16,636 nucleotides of DNA from Ignavibacteria bacterium (GCA_026417195.1 JAOADS010000023.1:1-16636), one strand, 5' to 3'. Counted from the stretch's first letter, positions 8,704 through 15,930 are shown. The notes: generated by a model not told the origin, from the letters alone. Numbers and translations: made by a program.

Positions 8704-8773
8704 TAAGCTGACCTGAACAACTTTCTTTCATGAAAATAGTAGAAATTCTCTGGTTTTTTGGACTATCAGCTTA
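8704..8773. repeat. Spaced inverted repeat after the ABC ATPase gene
   Basis: TAAGCTGA (8704-8711) is the exact reverse complement of TCAGCTTA (8766-8773), separated by 54 nt. It lies 9 nt past the stop of the ATPase gene in a 169-nt AT-rich gap and could form the base of an RNA stem. It has no T-tract typical of an intrinsic terminator, and an 8-bp match at this spacing may be chance. Confidence 0.25.
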
Positions 8774-8852
8774 ATTATACATTTTATCAAATCCAAATTA
8801 CAGGTTAATATCTGTATTTTAAACAAATTGTAGATTTCAAAAAATATGTGTG

Positions 8853-8860
8853 CATCTTTG
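8853..8860 (+). promoter_or_regulatory. Possible -7 element CATCTTTG of the hydrolase gene
   Basis: CATCTTTG differs from TAnnTTTG at one fixed position. It is preceded by TTG (8828-8830) at a spacing of 22 nt, within the accepted 17-23 range. It ends 4 nt before the ATG at 8865, the same tight geometry as at the 2492 gene and guaB. Confidence 0.35.
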
Positions 8861-8864
8861 AATT

Positions 8865-9623
8865 ATGAAAACGGATAATTTTTATATAAGAAATATTCAC
8901 GGATACAGACTTGCAGCATCTCTCGACTATCCGAAACGAAATACTATAAAATATTATGCACTGTTTGTGCACTGTTTTACCTGTACAAAGGAGTTGAAGG
9001 CTATAAGGAACATTGCTTCTGCTTTGTCTGAATATGGGGTGGCACTTTTGAGATTTGATATGACAGGTATAGGAGATAGTGAAGGTGATTTCAGCAGAAC
9101 AAATTTCACAACACAAATAGAAGACATATTATCAGTCTCTGAATACATGGATGAGAATCTTTTTTCTCCACGCTTAATCATAGGTCATTCCCTCGGAGGC
9201 TGCGCAGCAATTTACGCCTCGTTTCAAGTTAAGTCCTTAAAAGCCCTTTGCACTATAGCCTCTCCTTCTGAACCTTCATCTCTTTCACTCAAGTTATCCA
9301 AAACCAAAATAAAGGCTCTTGAAAATGGCTTCTCTGAGGCTGAAATAGGTGGTGTGAAATATAAATTTACACCTCAGTTTTTCAGGGATATAGAAAGTTA
9401 CAATCTAAGAAATGATATGAAAAAATTTTCTCTGCCATATCTGATAATGCATTCACCTATTGATGAATATACAGATATAAAACATTCAGCCGAACTCTTC
9501 CGTGCAGCAAAACATCCCAAAAGCTTTATAAGTCTGGATAATATTGATCATCTGATGTTAAATCCAGAGGATGCAGGATATGCGGGCAGGCTTATAGCAG
9601 TATGGGCTTCCAGATATATTTAA
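8865..9623 (+). CDS. Alpha/beta hydrolase, free-standing form of the hydrolase-OsmC family
   Basis: 252 residues with an alpha/beta-hydrolase fold. FVHCFTCTKE (34-43) forms the oxyanion-side loop, LRFDMTGIGDSEGDF (62-76) is the conserved strand-turn, and GHSLGG (107-112) is the nucleophile elbow with Ser109. Asp200 (HSPIDE) and His229 (DNIDHLM) complete the likely triad. The HCFTC, GHSLGG and HPKSF..LD..DHL motifs match the N-terminal half of proteins annotated as bifunctional alpha/beta hydrolase/OsmC. The chain ends right after AVWASRYI, where the OsmC peroxidase-like domain would begin. No OsmC-like frame follows, so this is a single-domain version. The substrate is unknown; esterase-like activity is the family expectation. 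It has no operon partner. Confidence 0.88.
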   Translation: MKTDNFYIRNIHGYRLAASLDYPKRNTIKYYALFVHCFTCTKELKAIRNIASALSEYGVALLRFDMTGIGDSEGDFSRTNFTTQIEDILSVSEYMDENLFSPRLIIGHSLGGCAAIYASFQVKSLKALCTIASPSEPSSLSLKLSKTKIKALENGFSEAEIGGVKYKFTPQFFRDIESYNLRNDMKKFSLPYLIMHSPIDEYTDIKHSAELFRAAKHPKSFISLDNIDHLMLNPEDAGYAGRLIAVWASRYI

Positions 9624-9630
9624 AAAAAAC

Positions 9631-9736
9631 AGGCACCGGTTATTCTAAAGGAGAAAACAATACAGGAGGAAATTAGTAAGAATTTCCCGCCGCAATCCAA
9701 GGAGGCATTAATGGATGCGACATTTTTCCGGTGCCT
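9631..9736 (+). ncRNA. Unidentified structured RNA candidate between hydrolase gene and guaB
   Basis: A perfect 9-bp closing stem, AGGCACCGG (9631-9639) with CCGGTGCCT (9728-9736), encloses about 88 nt. Inside, GGAAATT (9668-9674) pairs perfectly with AATTTCC (9681-9687) over a 6-nt loop. CGCAATCC (9691-9698) pairs with GGATGCG (9713-9719) with one bulged A, over a 14-nt loop displaying AAGGAGG. A weaker TTCT/AGAA hairpin (9643-9655) has loop AAAGG. The result is a closed multibranch shape with AGGAG motifs exposed, in GC-richer sequence than its surroundings. It begins 7 nt after the hydrolase stop. The strand is assumed from flanking genes. I could not match it to a riboswitch, SRP, 6S or ribozyme family. 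A cis-leader, a 3'-UTR-derived small RNA or a palindromic repeat remain possible. Confidence 0.5.
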
Positions 9737-9788
9737 TCAATATTATAAAACAATTTTATTTCATAAAGATTTCCCGGATTTTCAGTAA
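9711..9788 (+). CDS. Possible 25-residue leader peptide with strong ribosome binding site
   Basis: ATG at 9711 is preceded by AAGGAGG (9699-9705) with a 5-nt gap, the only perfect Shine-Dalgarno arrangement seen in the window. The frame runs 25 codons (MDATFFRCLQYYK at its start) to TAA at 9786-9788. It overlaps the 3' half of the structured RNA, and its start lies at the edge of a hairpin loop, so structure could gate translation. There is no recognised homology. The motif may instead serve the RNA, so coding status is doubtful. Confidence 0.2.
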   Translation: MDATFFRCLQYYKTILFHKDFPDFQ

Positions 9789-9856
9789 GACAGTTTAATT
9801 TCTGAATTCCTTTATCTGTATTTAAGAATATATTTTTATTTCGGAGATTTTTTTTC

Positions 9857-9864
9857 TATATTTG
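9857..9864 (+). promoter_or_regulatory. -7 promoter element of guaB
   Basis: TATATTTG is an exact TAnnTTTG match ending 2 nt before the guaB ATG. No TTG stands at the expected -33 position; that region is a T-rich run (9832-9840). If used, transcription would start at or within a few nt of the ATG, giving a leaderless guaB mRNA. The remaining 9740-9856 stretch is AT-rich and shows no other feature. Confidence 0.45.
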
Positions 9865-9866
9865 TT

Positions 9867-11336
9867 ATGGCAAAATCAAAGATTATTTTCAAAGCAATCA
9901 CATTTGACGATATTCTCCTTGTCCCCGGAGAATCAAAGGTCCTGCCCAGAGATACAAATATTTCATCAAAGCTTTCCCGAAACATAAGTCTCAATATACC
10001 AATAGTTTCAGCTGCAATGGATACAGTTACCGAATCGGAACTGGCAATAGCAATGGCAAGAGAAGGGGGGATCGGTATAATTCATAAAAACATGAGTATA
10101 GAGAAACAAGCCTCTGAAGTTGACAGAGTTAAGAGAAGTGAAAGCGGAATGATTCAAAATCCCATTACTTTAAAGCCTCACCAGACTGCAGGGGAGGCAA
10201 ACAGGCTGATGGAACGTTATCAGATATCAGGTTTTCCTATAGTGAATGATAACAATGAACTTATCGGTATATTAACAAACAGAGATTTACGATTTGAACC
10301 TAATCCGGATACGAAGGTTTCTGAGCTGATGACTAAAGAAAACCTTATCACAGCTCCTACCGGGACAACTTTAAATCAGGCAGAAAAAATATTACAGAAA
10401 TATAAAATAGAGAAACTGCCCGTGGTTGATAAGAATAACAGGATTAAAGGACTTATAACCTTTAAAGATATAATTAAAAGAAGAAGACACCCAAATGCCT
10501 CAAAGGACAGATATGGCAGGTTATTATGCGGAGCAGCTGTGGGCACTTCTCCGGAAACAATAGAAAGGGCGAATGCTCTTGTTAATGCCGGCGTTGACGT
10601 CATAGTTGTAGATACTGCACATGGTCATTCTGAAAAAGTAATTGAGACTGTAAAACTACTGAAAAAGAAATTCTCTGTTGACATAGTAGCAGGGAATGTT
10701 GCAACTGATGAGGGTGCTTTAGCTTTGATAAAGGCTGGGGCTGATGCCATTAAAGTTGGTATAGGAGCCGGTTCTATATGCACTACCAGGGTAGTTGCAG
10801 GTGTAGGAATGCCTCAAATCAGCGCAGTTCTAAATGCAGTTTCTGTAGCTTCACGATATAAAATACCGGTGATATCAGATGGTGGTATTAAACAGACCGG
10901 AGATATCCCCAAAGCAATTGCAGCCGGTGCTGATACAGTTATGATTGGCGGACTCCTTGCAGGTACTGAAGAATCACCCGGTGAGAAAGTTCTGTATGAA
11001 GGGAGGGTATTCAAAATGTACAGAGGTATGGGTTCACTTGAAGCCATGAAATCCGGCAGCGGTGATAGGTATTTTCAGGACTCTGAAGAGGAACTCTCTA
11101 AACTTGTGCCTGAAGGTATAGAAGGCAGAGTGCCTTATAAGGGATCTCTAAGCGATGTGATCTTTCAAATGGTAGGGGGTTTAAGGGCAGCAATGGGTTA
11201 TTGTGGATGCAAAGATATAAAAGAATTAAAAACGCGTGTTAAGTTTGTAGAAATTACTAATGCAGGATTACAGGAATCACATCCCCATGATGTAATTATT
11301 ACGAAAGAAGCACCTAACTATCAGATAAGAAAATAA
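9867..11336 (+). CDS. guaB: Inosine-5'-monophosphate dehydrogenase GuaB
   Basis: 489 residues, the usual bacterial length. It oxidises IMP to XMP with NAD+, the committed step to guanine nucleotides, in the cytoplasm. The TIM barrel begins TFDDILLVPGESKVLPRD (12-29). Two CBS domains interrupt it at about 95-205. The catalytic loop GAGSICTTR (300-308) carries Cys305, followed by AGVGMPQ. ISDGGIK (336-342) and GGLLAGTEESPGE (361-373) bind the phosphate. YRGMGSLEAM (385-394) leads into the flap, where EGRVPYKG (419-426) supplies the catalytic Arg421. All key residues are present. The -7 element ends 2 nt before the ATG and no ribosome binding site is seen. It converges on the 11349-13556 operon. 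Confidence 0.97.
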   Translation: MAKSKIIFKAITFDDILLVPGESKVLPRDTNISSKLSRNISLNIPIVSAAMDTVTESELAIAMAREGGIGIIHKNMSIEKQASEVDRVKRSESGMIQNPITLKPHQTAGEANRLMERYQISGFPIVNDNNELIGILTNRDLRFEPNPDTKVSELMTKENLITAPTGTTLNQAEKILQKYKIEKLPVVDKNNRIKGLITFKDIIKRRRHPNASKDRYGRLLCGAAVGTSPETIERANALVNAGVDVIVVDTAHGHSEKVIETVKLLKKKFSVDIVAGNVATDEGALALIKAGADAIKVGIGAGSICTTRVVAGVGMPQISAVLNAVSVASRYKIPVISDGGIKQTGDIPKAIAAGADTVMIGGLLAGTEESPGEKVLYEGRVFKMYRGMGSLEAMKSGSGDRYFQDSEEELSKLVPEGIEGRVPYKGSLSDVIFQMVGGLRAAMGYCGCKDIKELKTRVKFVEITNAGLQESHPHDVIITKEAPNYQIRK

Positions 11337-11348
11337 ACTAATAAACTT

Positions 11349-11444
11349 TTATCTTAATTTCTTTTTATGGCGGTTCTTTCTTAATCTTTTCTTTCTTTTG
11401 TGGGTAGCCATTTTATGGCGTTTTCTTTTTTTTCCGCTCGGCAT
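11349..11444 (-). CDS. 31-residue AURKAIP1/COX24-domain (bS22/mS38-like) protein
   Basis: The minus strand from ATG at 11444-11442 to TAA at 11351-11349 encodes 31 residues, beginning MPSGKKRKRHKMATHKRKK and ending RHKKKLR. About 60% of residues are Lys, Arg or His. The pattern KRKRHKM..HKRKKRLRKN matches the short AURKAIP1/COX24-domain proteins annotated in Bacteroidota. They are related to mitochondrial ribosomal protein mS38 and actinobacterial bS22, which sit on the small subunit. It starts 8 nt after the HU stop, so the two are likely cotranscribed. It is below normal gene-calling cutoffs. A ribosomal role is inferred from the family. Confidence 0.8.
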   Translation of the reverse strand: MPSGKKRKRHKMATHKRKKRLRKNRHKKKLR

Positions 11445-11452
11445 TACTTATC

Positions 11453-11767
11453 TTATTTATTAATTTCCCTGTTATTATATTTTTCAGTTAAACTGTCGTT
11501 TACAGCTTTCTTGAATTCCTTCGAAACCTTAAACATAGGGACAAACCTTCTGGCAAGTTCAACTTTTGCACCTGTTTTCGGATTTCTCGCTGTGCGTGGC
11601 TGACGTTCCTTGACTTTAAATGTTCCGAACCCCCTGATCTCAATGCTTTCATTCTCTTTCAGTGCCTCAATAACGCAGAGTATGAAACCTTCTACAACAG
11701 CTTCGGTTTCAACTTTACTCAATCCGGTTGCTGATGCGATTTTACTTGCTATGTCTGCTCTGGTCAT
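11453..11767 (-). CDS. HU/IHF-family DNA-binding protein
   Basis: 104 residues, slightly longer than the usual 90-100 because of a polar C-terminal tail (from about 93). The N-terminal helices (MTRADIASKIASATGLSKVE) form the dimer core. EIRGFGTFKVKERQPRTARN (43-62) leads into the beta-arm, with the RNPKTG turn at 61-66 placing Pro63 for DNA intercalation. It binds and bends DNA as a dimer in nucleoid organisation. The gene starts 15 nt after the sppA stop and ends 8 nt before the 31-residue basic protein, suggesting an operon. HU and IHF subtypes are not resolved by sequence alone. Confidence 0.95.
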   Translation of the reverse strand: MTRADIASKIASATGLSKVETEAVVEGFILCVIEALKENESIEIRGFGTFKVKERQPRTARNPKTGAKVELARRFVPMFKVSKEFKKAVNDSLTEKYNNREINK

Positions 11768-11782
11768 ATTTAATTATTTTAA

Positions 11783-12715
11783 TTAAGGTATAAACTTGTA
11801 TTGCAGGATTGGTTCCTGAAAAAGTTTTTCTTTGAGATGAGTTATGTCTTCTATACGTGAGCCGATTATTTCCTCAAAAATTGAAATTTTTTTCTTCTCT
11901 CTGATTAACTTTGGTTCTCCTTCAATTCCGGCCATCTGAGATGTGATTCTGACTGCATCTTCAAACGTTCCCAGTGAATCAATCAGTTTATATTCATATG
12001 CCTGAAGCCCTGTGAAGACTCTTCCGTTAGCATATTTCATCAGTTCATCTTTCTCCATCTTACGTTCTTTCATCACTACTTCAACGAACTGGGAAAATGT
12101 GTTATCAACAACTTCCTGGAAATATGCTTTATCTGAATCATTCATATTTCTGAAAGGGTTACCGGCATCTTTCAGATTCCCGCTTTTGATTACAGTCTGA
12201 CTAATTCCCAGTTTTTCTGCAAGATCTTTTATGCTTATGAATTGTGCTATTACACCTATGCTTCCGGTTAATGTCCCCGGATTTGCAATAATCAGATTAG
12301 AACCAACTGCTATGTAATAACCACCGGAAGCTGCAATAGAACCCATGGATGTGGTAATTATTTTTCCGCTCTCACGGGTTTTCCTGACTTCCTCATAAAT
12401 TTCCTGAGAAGCAGCTACACCACCTCCCGGGCTGTCTATTCTTAAAATAATTGCTTTTACTGATTTATCTTCTCTGAATTTCTTAATCTGTGATACAGTC
12501 TTTTCAGATGAGATTATAACATCATTTATTTCAACGATAGCTATTTTATCACCTGAACCTGTTGAAATGAATTCATAAGTCCCTTTTTTAATTGTATTTG
12601 CCAGAAGAAGAAAACTTATGCCGACAAATACAAGACCAAGAAATATTATACTGAGAAATATTCCCCAGAACCACCTTGAGGAAGATGAGGTTTTATTTTT
12701 GTTCTCTGAGTTCAT
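11783..12715 (-). CDS. sppA: Signal peptide peptidase SppA (S49, short form)
   Basis: 310 residues with one N-terminal membrane anchor (about 15-40) and a single S49 protease domain, the short 36-kDa type rather than the doubled E. coli form. It degrades cleaved signal peptides in the membrane. RIDSPGGGVAASQEI (92-106) is the conserved oxyanion segment. SMGSIAASGGYYIA (123-136) holds the nucleophile Ser130. SGNLKDAGNPFR (178-189) holds the general base Lys182. Both catalytic residues are present. The ATG at 12715 lies inside the upstream TPR gene, overlapping its end by 23 nt in another frame, which implies translational coupling. HU follows after 15 nt. Confidence 0.95.
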   Translation of the reverse strand: MNSENKNKTSSSSRWFWGIFLSIIFLGLVFVGISFLLLANTIKKGTYEFISTGSGDKIAIVEINDVIISSEKTVSQIKKFREDKSVKAIILRIDSPGGGVAASQEIYEEVRKTRESGKIITTSMGSIAASGGYYIAVGSNLIIANPGTLTGSIGVIAQFISIKDLAEKLGISQTVIKSGNLKDAGNPFRNMNDSDKAYFQEVVDNTFSQFVEVVMKERKMEKDELMKYANGRVFTGLQAYEYKLIDSLGTFEDAVRITSQMAGIEGEPKLIREKKKISIFEEIIGSRIEDITHLKEKLFQEPILQYKFIP

Positions 12716-13556
12716 CTCTTATTTTCATTGCATCCATTGCTTTATCAGACATACCAAGATTTGCGTAAACCTGAACAAGCAGTTCATATGTACTTAATTT
12801 TGTATCCTTGGACTCTGTTTTCGTTAGTTCTTCTAGATATGGAAGTGCAGCAGAATATTTTTCCTTATAGGCTGGATTTTCTGAGTTTTCATCCCTCATT
12901 TTCTCTCCCAATTTAAGATAAGCAACAGCTATGTTATAAGCTAAAACTTCATATGCTCCTGTACCCTTTGAAACCTTCTCTATTCCTTTCATATATTCGT
13001 TTATAGCGGCTTCATAGTTTCCTGCTTTTTCGTATTCAACACCTTTATCTATTAGAGGTTTAACGCTGATTGTGTTGATCCTGTTCTGAAGTGCTGCTAT
13101 GTTTTCACTCACAAATGCACTGTCTGGTAGAATAGCCATAGCGAGTTTAAATTCCACGATTGCGCTTTCAAATTTCCTGATAGCTTCAGTGTCTTTACCT
13201 TCTTTTACAAGGTTTTCGCCATCTTTATAGAGTTTATAGCCATTGTCATATTTTGTTCCCCAGGCGTTAACCATTTCATTTGCATATGAGTTTTTCCCAA
13301 GTTTTCTGTATTCAGCCATAGCTTCCCTTACGCCATCAACTTTACCTAACTGTGCTCTTGACATTGCAAGATAAAACCACGCATCTTCATTTGAGGGATT
13401 TTGTTTAACTTCTTTTTCAAATTCCCGTTCAGCCTTAGCATAGTCACCCTGCTGGTACGCTAACTTCGCGGTGGTCTGCTCGGCTGAACTGCAACCTAAA
13501 TAAAATACAGTTACAGAAAAAGCAATTATTGAGATAATTGATTTAATGATTTTCAT
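12693..13556 (-). CDS. Lipoprotein with TPR-like repeats
   Basis: 287 residues. A hydrophobic signal (1-21) ends in the lipobox YLGC with Cys22, so lipid anchoring is likely. TPR-type helix pairs follow: LAYQQGDYAKAEREFEKEV (32-50) continuing into NPSNEDAWFYLAMSRAQLGK; a middle pair around TEAIRKFESAIVEFKLAMA; and KAGNYEAAINEYMKGI. A last pair ends at the C-terminus (YELLVQVYANLGMSDKAMDA). These form a protein-binding scaffold. The partner is unknown; outer-membrane or periplasmic assembly roles are common for such proteins in Bacteroidota. It leads the sppA-HU cluster. A TATATTTA sequence upstream (13627-13620, minus) is a near match to the -7 consensus. Confidence 0.85.
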   Translation of the reverse strand: MKIIKSIISIIAFSVTVFYLGCSSAEQTTAKLAYQQGDYAKAEREFEKEVKQNPSNEDAWFYLAMSRAQLGKVDGVREAMAEYRKLGKNSYANEMVNAWGTKYDNGYKLYKDGENLVKEGKDTEAIRKFESAIVEFKLAMAILPDSAFVSENIAALQNRINTISVKPLIDKGVEYEKAGNYEAAINEYMKGIEKVSKGTGAYEVLAYNIAVAYLKLGEKMRDENSENPAYKEKYSAALPYLEELTKTESKDTKLSTYELLVQVYANLGMSDKAMDAMKIRDELREQK

Positions 13557-13672
13557 TTTAATAGCTCTCCGCTTGTTTTATAGTTTTAAGACTTCTAATC
13601 GCTTTATTTTTAAGCAGTTAAATATACTCAAAAAAATAAATTTAAAAAAGAAAAATCCTTGTCTGGCGATAA

Positions 13673-15790
13673 TTAATTCTGTGTGTGTTTACTTTTAAGA
13701 GTATATCTTGAAATCAGATATTCTGCAAGAAGGAATAACAGAGAAGCAGCTAGGAAGTATTTCCAAAGACTTCTGCCTGTTCTTGAGTCAGTTACTGATG
13801 CTGACAGGTTTTCACTTCCAGTGAAATAATTAATATCGGTCTTAAAATATTCAGTGAATATCTGCTGTATTTCCTCAGGTGTGAATCTTAAATCCTCTGA
13901 CTCATGTTTATCAAAAGTTGCAGGAAACTGGTAGAGGAGCTTCCCAGATGAGTAAAGGCTATAAACAGATACATCAGTGATTTGCCGGTTTATTTTAAGA
14001 AATGAAGACTTTTTCGCCGGTAAGGTGTAAGTAGCGTCTGGTGCTATAAGTACAACTGAGTCAGCTAAATCTTTAAAATCAAGATCAATAAGATAATCTC
14101 TGCCTGCTATTGCTGTAGCTGGCTGGTTCACGGAAGCTGCATAAAGTATGGTTCTCACACTAAGAGGTGCAAATATATTTCTTGATGCATAATCAGAGCC
14201 TTTAATATCCGGAGAAACCGAGAAAAGTATTAATTTACCTTTCGTGTAATTATATTCTTTCAGAAAAGCTTCTCCGTTTGTTAAGAATACCGGAGTTACA
14301 GAAGGTAATTCAGTTTCCCGAGGCAGCTGAAATAACCTGTTTATTTCTGGAGACTCTAGTGTAAAGCTCCTGTCTTTGATAAAGACATCTTCAAACAAAG
14401 GATGCTGAAGATCTATTTTTTCAAATTTAACCGGGGGATTGTTATCCGTGACTGCAAAGCCGTTTCCTAAATCTAGTGCCGGGAAAAGGGTGTTATTATA
14501 ATTTTCCTCTGATATGCTGCTGCCCGGATAAATTATAACTCCTCCACCACTTTCCAGATACTCTCTTATTTTAGCGGCTTCTTCTTCTGTAAAAGATTTT
14601 TTGTTTACAATAATTATTGCATTGTAATCAGATAAAGGTGAGTTTAACGAACTTACAGAGTTTTTTATATTGAAATATTCTTCATTATTTTCAGTGAATG
14701 ATTTCATTATTTCCTGTGCAGCATCTGTTGCAAAGTTAATATACTGAAGATCCGACTGTTCACCAATAGTGAGGACTTCTATTCTGTCCGGGACAAATAT
14801 TGTAAAGTATTGTTTGTTGTCTGAAGCAATTTCGTCCTGAGATATATCAGTACTTGTTATTTCAGCGTATCCTGAAACGTAACTACTTTTTTCCACAGGC
14901 ATTTCAAAAATAAGGTCAACTGTAGAATTAGAAGAAATATCAATTGCCTTCTCCTGAGTGAAATTGCCGCACTTTAAAATTACTGTGACCGAATTTACAT
15001 TGAAATTATTCCTGTTATTAACCGTGAGCTTGATTTTCACCGGTCTGGATTTCTCAGGAATTTTTGATATGACTTCTATAGTGTCAGCAGATATGTTATT
15101 TGAGTTTCTTTCTGCTAGATTTATCAGGTTGAATATAGTTCCTTCGGGCAGGACTTTTCCTTTTAAAACACCTGAGGGGTGGAAGAAATGTTTCTGTAAA
15201 TCTGTAAACAGAAATATTTCCCTGATATCACGGGATGCACTGTTTAATATAGCAGAGGAATAATGAATTACTTCATCAATGTTTCTGCTGATTCGAGAAG
15301 ACTTGATGTTATTTAAAGAATCTAATAATTCTGATTTAGAGTATGGTTTCAGTTTCCCTGCATATGGCAGAGATGAAATGGTTGTGAAATATATTTCATC
15401 ATTATCATTTAAAATCTGCAGGAGTTCTTTTATTTTTTTTAATCCTATCTCCAGTCTCCTTCCCTCTTTTTCCAGACCTTCCATGCTGAATGAATCGTCC
15501 AGTATTATAAGAACCGAACTCTGAGGTTTATCACCTGAAGCTCCTATATAACCTTCCTGATAAGGATTTGCAAATGCCATTACAAGCAGTGAAATAAAAG
15601 CGATCCTGCATATGAGAATTAAAATCTGTTTAAGCTTAATCTTCCTGTATTTAGTCTGCTGAATTTCCTTCAGGAACATGAGAGTTGAGAACTCTATTCT
15701 CCTTGTTTTCCTGAGATTAAAAATATGTATAAGTATCGGAATTGATACAGTAAGTAAAGCCCAGAGGATTAAAGGATTAAGAAAAGTCAT
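13673..15790 (-). CDS. BatA-like VWA-domain membrane protein
   Basis: 705 residues. The N-terminus MTFLNPLILWALLTVSIP with IHIFNLRKTRRIEFSTLMFL and a second membrane helix (about 53-74) is the BatA (aerotolerance regulator N-terminal) domain. A von Willebrand A domain follows with VLIILDDSFSM (93-103); D98-x-S100-x-S102 forms the metal site, and FTDLQ (195-199) supplies the later Asp197. I see no clear middle MIDAS threonine. A long region of beta-sandwich-like and amidotransferase-like character (ESGGGVIIYPGSSIS) leads to a C-terminal membrane helix (about 676-693), so most of the protein lies outside the membrane. The usual bat operon partners (MoxR ATPase, DUF58, other Bat proteins) are absent here. 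Function is unproven in this family; a scaffold role at the inner membrane is inferred. Confidence 0.85.
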   Translation of the reverse strand: MTFLNPLILWALLTVSIPILIHIFNLRKTRRIEFSTLMFLKEIQQTKYRKIKLKQILILICRIAFISLLVMAFANPYQEGYIGASGDKPQSSVLIILDDSFSMEGLEKEGRRLEIGLKKIKELLQILNDNDEIYFTTISSLPYAGKLKPYSKSELLDSLNNIKSSRISRNIDEVIHYSSAILNSASRDIREIFLFTDLQKHFFHPSGVLKGKVLPEGTIFNLINLAERNSNNISADTIEVISKIPEKSRPVKIKLTVNNRNNFNVNSVTVILKCGNFTQEKAIDISSNSTVDLIFEMPVEKSSYVSGYAEITSTDISQDEIASDNKQYFTIFVPDRIEVLTIGEQSDLQYINFATDAAQEIMKSFTENNEEYFNIKNSVSSLNSPLSDYNAIIIVNKKSFTEEEAAKIREYLESGGGVIIYPGSSISEENYNNTLFPALDLGNGFAVTDNNPPVKFEKIDLQHPLFEDVFIKDRSFTLESPEINRLFQLPRETELPSVTPVFLTNGEAFLKEYNYTKGKLILFSVSPDIKGSDYASRNIFAPLSVRTILYAASVNQPATAIAGRDYLIDLDFKDLADSVVLIAPDATYTLPAKKSSFLKINRQITDVSVYSLYSSGKLLYQFPATFDKHESEDLRFTPEEIQQIFTEYFKTDINYFTGSENLSASVTDSRTGRSLWKYFLAASLLFLLAEYLISRYTLKSKHTQN

Positions 15791-15930
15791 TTCACTAAAC
15801 TAATTCATTAAGTAAACATATTAAACTTACTTTTTTTCTCCATTAACAGTTCCTGATGAGATTTTAAGGATTTACTGTTTATTCAATGAAATATTGTTAA
15901 ATTAGTATGTTCAGAAATCAAATAAAAAGT

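Noticed and set aside
9648..9705. CsrB/RsmZ-type RNA sequestering CsrA through GGA loops
   Set aside because: GGA motifs are present, but there are few, and CsrA is not typical of this group; nothing in the window supports its presence.
9631..9736. Known riboswitch (purine, TPP, cobalamin, SAM, c-di-GMP, PRPP/ppGpp) ahead of guaB
   Set aside because: None of the conserved cores I can recall for these classes is visible, and the guaB promoter appears to lie downstream of the element.
9728..9745. Intrinsic terminator formed by the 9-bp inverted repeat
   Set aside because: The arms are 88 nt apart and no T-tract follows the 3' arm.
13604..13620. Hairpin GCTT...AAGC between the BatA-like and lipoprotein genes
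   Set aside because: Only 4 bp pair in very AT-rich sequence; it is too weak to call a terminator.
15279..15524. 81-codon plus-strand open frame, with a similar one at 14958-15263
   Set aside because: Both lie antisense to the BatA-like gene, whose frame and family motifs are clear.
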